60,583 bases of DNA, from NCBI GenBank assembly GCA_022394755.1, contig JAGFCA010000038.1, positions 1 to 60,583 on the forward strand, given 5' to 3'. The stretch's first letter is position 1. Each line of letters starts with the position of its first letter. The translations under genes and the position numbers were made by a program. A model generated the notes under the pieces. The model was not told the DNA's origin, did no database searches, and saw only the letters and a program-made list of their open reading frames with translations. Shown here piece by piece: positions 14,929 through 24,917 of the stretch. Source of the DNA: Candidatus Poribacteria bacterium. Lineage in GTDB: Bacteria > Poribacteria > WGA-4E > WGA-3G.

Positions 14929-17900
14929 TTATTTACGGATGAGCATCTTACGTGTAGCGGTAAAATCACCTGCTTTGAAGTGGATGAAATAGACACCTGT
15001 GGCAACTTTCTCACCAACTTCGTTTTGACCATCCCAATAAATCGCACGACTACGTTTCCTATAAATACCTTCAGGACGGTGTCCTATAGCTAATTCTCGG
15101 ACGACAACACCTTTCAGATTGAAAATTGTTACCGTTACATCCGATGGTTTCGAGAGTTGATACGGTATCCATGTTTCCGGATTGAATGGATTGGGGTAGT
15201 TCTGTAGGAGTAATGTATCCACTTGAGCTTTGTTAAGTGATGGCGCGTCTCCAACTACATCTTGGACAGAAATTGTTATAGTAATTGTATCTGTAAGTTG
15301 CCCGATCGACTCATCAACATCATTAGTTGCTTCGTTGTCATCGGGACGATCCTGGACTTTTACCACTACAGTATATTGTGTTGTATTTTCATAATCGAGT
15401 TCTCCACTTGTCAGTATCTGTCCAGTCTCGGAGTTTATACCAAAATGAGCTGCATCATCCCCCTCCAATGAATATATCAATGTATCCTTTGGTACGTCCA
15501 TCATCAAATCGGTATCATAGGTTTCATCCTCATCCGTTGCAACAACTGGGTCTCCAACGGGTTCTCCTGCAGCTGTGTTTTCTAATATTGTACGTGTCCC
15601 ACTCTCAGCACTGAATTCCGGGGCATCATTAAGATCTCTGATTCTGATATCAAATTCAACTTCAGCAGAAAGACCGCCAGTATCTGTGGCGATAAAAGAT
15701 ACATCATATTCATCCTTGGTTTCAAAGTCAAAAACTTCGGTAGATATCATATTTCGGGCATTCGGATTAACTTCATTTACGACAAGTTGAAATGAATCTT
15801 TATCTGGACCGTCAAGTGTATAGGTCAAAGTATCGCCTATGTCTTCATCCGTAGCAAAAAGAGTACCACCAACTATAGATCCTATAGAATTATTCTCATC
15901 AATATTAGTTATAAGGGGATCGAAAGTAGGTTCTGGCCTATCATTAATATCCAAAATATTGATTGTAACCGTGACAGTCGTACTATCATTGGATTCCCCA
16001 CTATCATCTGTAGCAGTAACTGTTACAGAATAAGAACTCTTTACTTCAAAGTTAAATACCAGACTGGTTGTGATTTGTCCGGATGAATCAATGCTGAAAG
16101 ACCCACTATCTGTACCAGCAAGGGTATATGTGATCATGTCTCCTGCATCTGAGTCTGTAGCAATTATAGGTGCACCAACATTCGCACCAGAAGCATTATT
16201 CTCATCTATAGAACGCGAATCGCTACCACTTGGAAAAACGGGAGCTGCGTTTAAATTATTTACATTGATGGTAACAGTTTTCGACGCCATCAGAACAGGA
16301 GTTCCGTTATCTGTAGCTGTAACGGTAACGGTATACGATGGAGCGATGTCATAGTCAAGGGTTATTTCTGTTTTAATTTGTCCACTCATACTATCAATAT
16401 CAAAGATAGTGTCACTTGTGGTATCCAGACTATAAGTAAGTGTATCTCCATCTGGATCCGTAGCAGTAACAGGACTACCGATATTGGTAACAGTGGTTAA
16501 ACTTTCATCTACAGTATATGTAATGACATCAGTTGAAAAGAAAGGTATTTCATTGACATCATTGATATTAATGGTAACGTTAATTGAATCTGTGAGACCT
16601 GGCGTACTTCCATTGTCTGTGACAGTAATAGTAACAGAGTATGAAGTCTTTGTTTCATAATCAAGAGCGGCATTGGTTTGTAATTGACCCGTCGTACTCA
16701 CAATAGCAAAGGATGCCGCATCCGTTCCACCTAACGTATATGTCAGTGTATCAGCAGAAGGGAGTGTATCTTCATCCGTAGCACCCACAACAGCACCGAT
16801 ATTACTCCCTGATGTTGTGTTTTCATCAACACTTCTCATTGTTGATTCACCATCAGAAAACACTGGTGCATCATTGATATCATTAACAGTAATTGTTGCT
16901 GTAATCATACCTGTCAATCCCGGTGTACCGCTGTCTGTAGCAATAATAACAACTGTATAGCTTGATTTATCTTCGAAGTCAAGATCAGACTTAGTTTGTA
17001 CTTGACCAGATGTAGAACCGATATCAAAGTCGTCCGCATCATCTCCTCCAAGCGAATAGGATATCGAATCCCCTGCATCAACATCAGATGCGGTGATTGG
17101 AGAACCGATATTTGATGCCGCAGCAACATTCTCATTTATATTTAAGGCGGTAGTAGCACTTGGAAATGTCGGTGCTTCGTTAACATCATTGATATTAATG
17201 GTTACAGAAATTGAGTCCGTAAGCCCAGGTGTACTTCCATTATCTGTTACTGTAATAGTAACAGAGTAGGTTGTTTTCGACTCATAGTTTAGAGAGGAAC
17301 TCGTTTGTAATTGGCCTGTTGTACTCACAATGGTAAAAGATCCTGAATCCGTTCCACCTAACGTATATGTCAGTGTATCAGCAGAAGGGAGTGTATCTTC
17401 ATCCGTAGCACTAACAACAGAACCAATATTATTTCCTGATGCAGTGTTTTCATCAACATTTCTCATTGTTGATTCACCATCAGAAAAAACTGGGGCATCA
17501 TTCACATCGTTAAGATTTATTGTTACAGCAATAGTATCTGTAAGACCAGGTGTACTTCCATTGTCAGTTACAGTAACAGTGACTGAATAGGAGGGCTTTG
17601 TTTCATAGTTAAGCGAGGAACTGGTTTGTAATTGACCCGTTGTACTCACAATGGTAAACGATCCTGAATCCGTTCCACCTAACGTATATGTCAGTGTATC
17701 AGCAGATGGAAGTGTATCTTCATCCGTAGCACTAACAACAGAACCGATATTATTTCCTGATGCAGTGTTTTCATCAACACTTCTGGTCGTTGATTCACCA
17801 TCTGAAAACACAGGTGCATCATTCACATCGTTGATATTAATTGTAACATCTATAGAATCCGTAAGAGCAGGACTCTCATTATCTGAAACAGTGATACTTA

Positions 17901-20900
17901 CAGAATAGGTGTTCTTTACCTCATAGTTTAGTTCTGCTGAAGTTTTTAACTGACCTGTATTGGAATCAATGTTAAATGAACCGCTATCAGTACCACTAAG
18001 AGTATATGTGAGAGTGTCAACAGGATCTCTATCTTCATCAGTTGCTCCGACAATACTTCCGATATTTGTCCCGGAGTCAGAATTTTCATCAACACTCCGG
18101 GTTGTTTCCGTACCATCTGTAAAGATAGGTGCTTCATTAACATCGTTAATTGCAATGGTCATGGTGATTGTATCAGTGAGTGCAGGAGTCCTTTGATCAG
18201 ATACGGTGACGGAAAAGGTGTATGAATCCTGCGTTTCATGGTCAAGGGCACCGCTTGTACTAATTTGTCCTGTACTACTATTTATAGAAAACGCCCCTGC
18301 ATCTGTACTACTATCAAGACTATAGGACATAGTATCTACAGGGTTCGTATCTTCATCAGTTGCCCCAACAACACTCCCTATTGTAACACCTGAAGATGTA
18401 TTTTCATCGATATTTCGATTAGCACTATCCCCTTCCGTGAACACGGGTGCATCGTTAATATCATTGATATTAATAGTCACTGAAATAGTATCGGTAAGTA
18501 GAATACCAGAAGGCCCATCAGGTCCACCATTGTCTGTGACAGTTACAGTAACAGAGAAAGTATTTGTAACTTCAAAGTTTAGGGGGGCATTTGTCCTTAT
18601 CTGTCCAGTACTACTGTCGATGGAAAAAGAAGATGCACTTGCTCCTGCCATGGTATATGTCAGCACATCCCCATCGTCAACATCAGATGCAGAGATTGTA
18701 CTTCCAATAGCAACGCCAGATGCTGTGTTTTCATCTATTGAACGTACCGTATCATCCCCTTCAGCAAACACAGGTGCTTCATTGACATCTGCAACGGTGA
18801 TGGTAACAGTAATCTCATCAGTGAGTTCACCCGGATCTGTCGGTAGTTCTGACTCCGCATTGTCAGTGACGGTAACAGTTACTGAATATGTTTCTTTCGT
18901 TTCATGATCAAGAGCTGCACTTGTACTGATTTGTCCTGAACTACTATCAATAGTAAATGATGATGCATCAACTCCTCCAAGTGAATATGTTAATACATCT
19001 GGGGCACTAACAGTAAGACCTTGATCAACATCAGTGGCAGCCACAGCTCCTCCTATTGCTACACCAGAAGGCGTATTCTCATCTATTGTACGTGTAGTTT
19101 CTTCCCCTTCATTGAAAATTGGAGGGTCGTTTAAATCAACTAAAGCGATCGTAACTGAGATTCTTGCAGTGAATTCACCATCTGTAACTTGAACAAAAAG
19201 TAGTCTTATACTCTTACTTTCATAATTCAGTGGACGTTTTGTAAGAAGTTGTCCAGTCTCAGAATTTATATCAAAGTGACTTCCGTCTTGAAGAGCAGCG
19301 ATAGAATAGACTAATTCTGTGTTTAGGTCATTATCTGTGGCTTCAATTGGACTTCCAATAGGTGTACCAGGCGGTGTGTTTTCATCTACAAACACTGATG
19401 TACCCAAATTAGGAAATCTTGGGGGTTCGTTGATATCTGTAATCTCAATTGTAACTGCTATTGAGGCGGATAATTGTCCATCTGATGCAATGACATTTAC
19501 AGAGTAACTGGCAGTTTCCTCTCTATCAAGCGGTGAATTGGTCTTTAACTGTCCTGTTGCACCCGAAATACTAAAATGGGATGCATCACTGCCAGAAAGT
19601 CGATATGTGAGTGTTGTACTATCTTGGTCAGTCGCAGTAAATGGGTCCCCTATATCTACATTTGAAGCTGTATTTTCTGCAATTGATCTTGTTGCAGATT
19701 GTCCTTCATTAAAGACAGGAGCATGGATATTCACAACTGCTTCTTCCAAATCAATAATATTAATCGTAACACTGATATTGTCGCCTTCTCCATCTGGGTC
19801 TGATACTGCGACTGTTAGAGAATAGGATGCCTTAGTTTCAAAGTCAAGAGGCTCTTTCGTCAATAACTGTCCTGTATTAACTTCAACACTGAATGAATCT
19901 GCATCTGTTCCACCAAGAACATAGGTTAAAGTGTCACCATCCTCATCGGAAGCAGCTATAGGTGAACCAATATCAATACCTGCGGCAGAATTTTCAGCTA
20001 TTGTACGAGTCGTACTGCCACCATCATTGAAAGAAGGGATTTCATTGACATTGGTGATGAATATGGTAACTGGTATGCTGGCACTCCCGCCATTTCCATC
20101 TGTTACAGTGACGATAAGAGAATACTCAGATTGTGATTCAAAATCCAATGATATACTTGTGCTAATTTGTCCAGTGGATGAACTTATGCTGAAGATTTCT
20201 GCATCCGGTCCGATTAGGGTATATGAAAGATTGTCCCCATCTAAATCGGTTGCAGTTACCGCTGAACCCACAGGTATACCGAATAAAGAATTTTCACTAA
20301 TTGATCGCGTGGTCTCACTACCTTCATTGAATACTGGAGGATTGTTAGCAGGTAATTCGAATACATCGGTTACATTGATAGTGACTGTAATCAGTACACT
20401 CCCGCCTCTACCATCTGATGCTGCAACAGTTACCACATAGGTCGGTTTAGTTTCAAAATCTAACGGTTGGTTCGTTTGTATCTGTCCGGTTGTGTTATCG
20501 AAACTAAACGCTGCTGAATCTGTTCCTGTTATTCCATAGGTTAATAGGTCACCATCAACATCTGTAGCGGATATTGGTTCACCGATGTTAACACCTGCCT
20601 CAGTATTCTCTTCAATCGTACGGGTGGCAAGTTCACCTTCAGTAAATACTGGTGGGGTGTTATCACCTAATTCTGCCACATCTGTTACTGTAATTAAAAC
20701 AGCAATTTTATCAAAACCTCCTTGTCCATCCGACACAGAGATTGTAATAGAATAGGTTGGCTTCCTTTCAAAATCTAACGGTTCATTGGTTTTGAGTTGT
20801 CCAGATTCACTATCAATTGTAAACGAACCTGCATCAACACCACCCAGAAGATAGGTTAATGTATCACCATCCCCATCAGTTGCAGTAAATGGATCTCCAA

Positions 20901-21320
20901 GATTAACTCCGAGTGCTGTGTTTTCATCAACCGCACGTGAAGCTTCATCCCCTTCAGTGAAGGTAGGAACGTTGTTTGTAGCTCGCTCGTCAACATCAGT
21001 AATTAGGATTGTAACAGCAATGCTATCGGTGCCATCGTTCCCATCAGAAACTGTAATAGTCAATGAATAAGATGACTTTGTCTCAAAATCAAGAAAATCA
21101 TTTGTCACCAACTGACCAGTTTGACTATCAAGTTTAAATGAGTCTGCATCCGTTCCACTCAGTGAATAGGTTAATGTGTCATCTGTGTCAGTATCGGTAG
21201 CTGAAATAGCAGCCCCTATATTCGTACCGGGTGCAGTGTTTTCTGCTATCCCACGGGTAGTACTTTCCCCTTCTGTGAATAGTGGAAATGTATTACCTGT
21301 TTCCGGATCCGTGATAGGGT
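14929..21320 (-). CDS. Giant cadherin-repeat adhesin, 3' part (frameshifted from 21246-24026)
   Basis: About 2,130 codons, joined in biology to the frame at 21246-24026 by a one-base slip near 21320. No true start exists here; a TTG at 21111 lies inside a cadherin repeat. It encodes about 19 cadherin-type repeats of roughly 100-110 residues, each with a [FV]xxG-R-x-[IV]-[DE]-EN start, a D-x-D-x-D-x-L-T-Y core, a [ST]-G-Q-[IL]-x-[TS] turn and DYET/NYET-type sites: calcium-binding cadherin features. The last 95 residues hold NYPNPFNPETWIPYQL, a FlgD-like Ig fold with YWDGQNEVGEKVATGVYF, and end in TRKMLIRK; the same domain ends the gene at 59393. Such tails resemble sorting domains of secreted proteins. 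Likely a calcium-stabilised surface fibre for adhesion to cells or matrix. Confidence 0.85.
16560..17860. repeat. Recently amplified cadherin units inside the adhesin gene
   Basis: Three units share long near-identical DNA, encoding for example APVFSDGEST, DEDTLPSADTLTYTLGGTD and VTDNGSTPGLTDS. Two are adjacent (about 17200-17830) and one is separated by a diverged unit (about 16560-16870). This points to recent unequal recombination or gene conversion. Confidence 0.65.
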
Positions 21321-24026
21321 TTCTTCCACAACAGGTGGTTCCACAACAGGTGGTTCCACAACATCTGGTGGTTCTTCAACAACTGGAGATTCTATAACTT
21401 CGGGTGGTTCCACGACTTCAGGTATTTCCTCAACATCTGTAACATTAATAGTCACTTCAATTGTATCCGTCAACTCGCCATCAGACACGGTAACCATTAC
21501 TACGTATGTAGTTTGTGTTTCATAATCAAGTTCTGCCTTAGTGATAATCTGACCAGTATTTGAATCCAAGTCAAAGGATTCTACATCCACACCACCAAGA
21601 CTATAGATCAATGTATCTCCGTTTGCATCTGTGGCGGTTATGGCTGTACCGATATTCATGCATGATTCACTGTTCTCTTCTATGGACAATGTGACATTTT
21701 CACCATCGGTGAATTCTGGTGCTACATTTATTCCTTCTTCTATACCTAAGCTCATATCATCAGTATTTACCAAGATATATCCGAGATGTCCTTCAGGAAG
21801 AGTAGTGATATTTGACATTGTTGCGGTCACTGGTCCAATTGTACCGGGTGTCCGTGTTATAGTAAATAGTTCACTTTTTACAGTTCCCTTGAAAATTGGG
21901 ATTGATGTTAATCCGTTGTCTATACTTCCATTCTCCACTATGAGTGGTATGTTTATATCAAAAGGTGCACCTGTTGGAACTAAGATTTGGAGTTCATCTG
22001 TTTCAAGTTTCTCTAATGTAATTCCGATTGGCAAAGGATCAATTGTATTTCCACTGAGATCAACCATCTGTAAAGCATCTAATCCAGCAAAAATACCATC
22101 CGGTAACATAGTTAATTCATTATGACTTAAATCAAGTGTAGTAAGTGAGAACATACCTGCCAGATCACCTGATGTAAGAGTTTTAATTCCCATTTCCTTC
22201 AGATTCAGATCGGTAATTGTTGCAAGGTCTACCTCCGTAACATTGTTACAATCACTTGCCCCAGGAACCGCAGCTGCGATCGCATCTGCTATCAATGGTG
22301 TACGGTTACAAACTGTCGATTTTGTTAATGTATATCCAAAATGTCCGAATGGGATTGATGGTAGTGTGCCGATATTTACAGTCGGAGCTGTTAAGGATGT
22401 CGTCGGGATGACTGTAAATGGTTCACTATAAATACTACCTTTAGGTATTTGAATTTTATCTGAATTACCACTGATGCTACCGTTTGTAATTGTTACAGAT
22501 AATTCAATGTTGAATGGGGCTGCAGTAGAAACGATTCCAACGAACTGATTCATATCAACCTGTTGGTATGATACAATCAATGGAAGTGGATCAATAATAT
22601 TGTTCCCTAAACGGACAGAGGATAATGATGTTAATCCGTAAAATATACCGACTGGTAATCGAGTTAGCATGTTGTCGTGGAGGTTTAGGGATCTTAAGTT
22701 GGTTAAACCGGACAAATCACCCGTTTTAAGTTCTGTGATTCCCTTTCCTCGTAAATTTAAGCTTGTAATTCCAGCAAGCTGTTCCGTGGTTATTTCGGAT
22801 GCATCCATTATATCCGGAACAGCATCGACAATGGCTTCACGAACCTGTGGTGTTCTGTCACTGAGCGGGACATCCATTACACTATATGCTGTTTCTACAA
22901 CATCAATTATGCTGATGACTACAATAATCGAATCCGTTAGCGTTCCATCTGTAACTGTAACTGTAACTGGATAAACAGCTCTTGATTCGTAATCCAATTC
23001 ATCCTTCGTAATCAATTGTCCGGAAGTAGAATCAATATCGAAAGTATTGGCATAGATACCACCAAGAGCATAGGTTAATGTATCTTCATTTTCATCTGTA
23101 GCGACGATAGGTGTTCCAATATTTGTAGCGGTTGGTGTATTTTCGGCAATGACACGTAATGTCGAATCTCCATCAGTAAAAACTGGTGACGTATTTTCTA
23201 CTTCTTCAGTCGGTTCTGTTGGTTCTGTTGGTTCTGTAGTTTCTGTTTCGTCAGATGGTTCTGTTGGTTCTGCAGGTTCAGTAGGGACAGTTGGTTCAGT
23301 AGGCTCTTCTGGCTCAGGGTCAGTGACTTCAGGTATTTCAGGTTCAACCGGTACAGCATCTATAACATCAACCGGAAGGTCATCAGATTTCGTCAGCATA
23401 TAGCCATAATGGTTTCGAGGTAAACTGGGTAAAGCATCAAAATCTACTGTGACCGTTTCAGTTGTATCTGGGGAACGCATAATTGAAAGTGTAGTACTCT
23501 CAATTGTTCCTTTGGACACTGAAAGTGTTGTGGCTTCACTTGTAATACTTCCATTTGAAACATTGACTGTAAGGGTAATATCAAAAGGTGCACCTGTTGG
23601 AACAACTGCTTTGATTTCTGAATCGTTAACCTTTTCCAAAACAACCTTAATTGGGAATGGATCAATTTGGTTTGATCCTAATCGTAGAGTAGTTAACGCT
23701 GTCAATCCTTCAAAAATTCCGTCAGGGAGACTACTAAGTTCATTGCCGTGTAGATTCAGATTGGTTAATCCGGTCATCCCAGAAAAATCGCCTGTATTAA
23801 GTGTTGTAATACCTTGATTTCTAAAACTTAAACTTGTAATTGCAGCGAGTTGTTCATTTGTAATATCATCTACAGATTCTACACCTACAGCAGCAACGAT
23901 TGCATTCTGTACTTCTCCGCTACGTTGATTCACAGGAGTAATTTCCGCATTAAGTAATGAACTAAAACAAAATAAAACTGAAAATAAAAACGTGAAAAGA
24001 TAGAATTTTATAGAGCGTTTGGTCAT
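21246..24026 (-). CDS. Giant LRR-cadherin adhesin, 5' part (frameshifted into 14929-21320)
   Basis: 926 codons to a premature stop. Signal peptide (cleavage near LLNA, residue 27). Three modules of short leucine-rich repeats (starting near 40, 400 and 580; e.g. LTNLNLHGNELSSLPDGIF) each followed by a beta-rich segment of about 110 residues (PTGAPFDITLTVNVSNGSI). Between them lie a Pro/Thr/Glu linker (about 235-290) and two cadherin repeats (about 290-385 and 775-870). Near residue 905, in the repetitive EPPVVEPPVVEE linker, the frame slips; adding one A to the AAA at 21320-21322 (minus strand) joins it to the cadherin frame ITDPETGNTFPLFTEGES. AGGT precedes the ATG. Intact product would be about 3,030 residues, exported. 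Confidence 0.85.
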   Translation of the reverse strand: MTKRSIKFYLFTFLFSVLFCFSSLLNAEITPVNQRSGEVQNAIVAAVGVESVDDITNEQLAAITSLSFRNQGITTLNTGDFSGMTGLTNLNLHGNELSSLPDGIFEGLTALTTLRLGSNQIDPFPIKVVLEKVNDSEIKAVVPTGAPFDITLTVNVSNGSITSEATTLSVSKGTIESTTLSIMRSPDTTETVTVDFDALPSLPRNHYGYMLTKSDDLPVDVIDAVPVEPEIPEVTDPEPEEPTEPTVPTEPAEPTEPSDETETTEPTEPTEPTEEVENTSPVFTDGDSTLRVIAENTPTATNIGTPIVATDENEDTLTYALGGIYANTFDIDSTSGQLITKDELDYESRAVYPVTVTVTDGTLTDSIIVVISIIDVVETAYSVMDVPLSDRTPQVREAIVDAVPDIMDASEITTEQLAGITSLNLRGKGITELKTGDLSGLTNLRSLNLHDNMLTRLPVGIFYGLTSLSSVRLGNNIIDPLPLIVSYQQVDMNQFVGIVSTAAPFNIELSVTITNGSISGNSDKIQIPKGSIYSEPFTVIPTTSLTAPTVNIGTLPSIPFGHFGYTLTKSTVCNRTPLIADAIAAAVPGASDCNNVTEVDLATITDLNLKEMGIKTLTSGDLAGMFSLTTLDLSHNELTMLPDGIFAGLDALQMVDLSGNTIDPLPIGITLEKLETDELQILVPTGAPFDINIPLIVENGSIDNGLTSIPIFKGTVKSELFTITRTPGTIGPVTATMSNITTLPEGHLGYILVNTDDMSLGIEEGINVAPEFTDGENVTLSIEENSESCMNIGTAITATDANGDTLIYSLGGVDVESFDLDSNTGQIITKAELDYETQTTYVVMVTVSDGELTDTIEVTINVTDVEEIPEVVEPPEVIESPVVEEPPDVVEPPVVEPPVVEETLSRIRKQVIHFHYSQKGKVLPVG

Positions 24027-24917
24027 TTTTTTTGTACCTCATGTAATGAATATCCTTTGTTCTTTTCGTAAACATAAATTCTTATGTGTATAGAAATCCA
24101 TACAAAAATCATGCAGTTTAAAGATGAACTCTTGATGATCTTCTATAAACTTATTTAGATTTTATCTATTATTTTGGTGATGGTCTTTCGACCTACTATA
24201 TTTTTTTATTTTTGGAATATGCGTTTTTATTTGAATTGTTTATTTTGTGAACACGGTATCAAAATTAAAAATGATTGATTGCCACTTTATAATTTCCACT
24301 CTTGATTTTTTTGTATGGAACCATTTGTGTAAATTTTAAACGCATTTTTATGAAATTAAATTAGATGGGTGTATTGACTATGAATATCGGTTGTATTGTT
24401 TATATCCAATATCAATCTTCAGTTACATTTTTACTAATTCACTATACAATCTAAACACAATAATAATATCAGGAAGTATTATTCTTTCATACTATAATTA
24501 TATTATTCTATGTCTTAATATATATTTTATCTATTAAGTCTTATTATACGTTATAAATTATTCATTAGTTGCAAACTTAAAGGATTTATGAATTTTGTTT
24601 TCTACCAATACCTTCGTCAAAAAATGGTGCCTACTTCATAATATTTTTATATACATCATTAATTTACTGAAACATTCTATTTTATGGAGGATTGAACAGT
24701 TGTTTGTTATACACAAGAATTGCTCATACATACTTCACAAAAAAACAATCCCCAGCGGGGCGAAAGGTGTATTGAATCATGTCGATTCAAATACCTGATG
24801 ACGACATTTCAATAAACTCAATAATTTGGCGAAGGTATTGAATGACAAATTACTCTACACATCCAAAAACACTTACCTACTTGACACAAAAACATACCAA
24901 CTGATAACATACCTACC
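24027..24917. other. Divergent intergenic region, very AT-rich
   Basis: Lies between the starts of the adhesin (minus) and the restriction enzyme (plus), so it should hold both promoters; I cannot point to clear -35/-10 pairs. A small repeat unit (CCCCAGCGGGGCGAAAGGTG) sits at about 24752-24771. Confidence 0.5.

Noticed and set aside
16560..18000. Possible CRISPR or satellite from evenly spaced repeats of about 315 bases
   Set aside because: Spacing equals one cadherin domain and the frame is continuous.
23200..23330. Possible CRISPR-like regular repeat
   Set aside because: The repetition encodes the EPTEPT linker of the adhesin and has no spacers.
15262..23817. Many plus-strand open frames of 60-170 codons
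   Set aside because: They are antisense to the giant adhesin, have Ser/Val-rich composition produced by complementing cadherin codons, and none shows a domain.
24595..24798. 67-codon plus-strand open frame
   Set aside because: Runs through a repeat box (encoding PSGAKG) in AT-rich DNA; no start signal.
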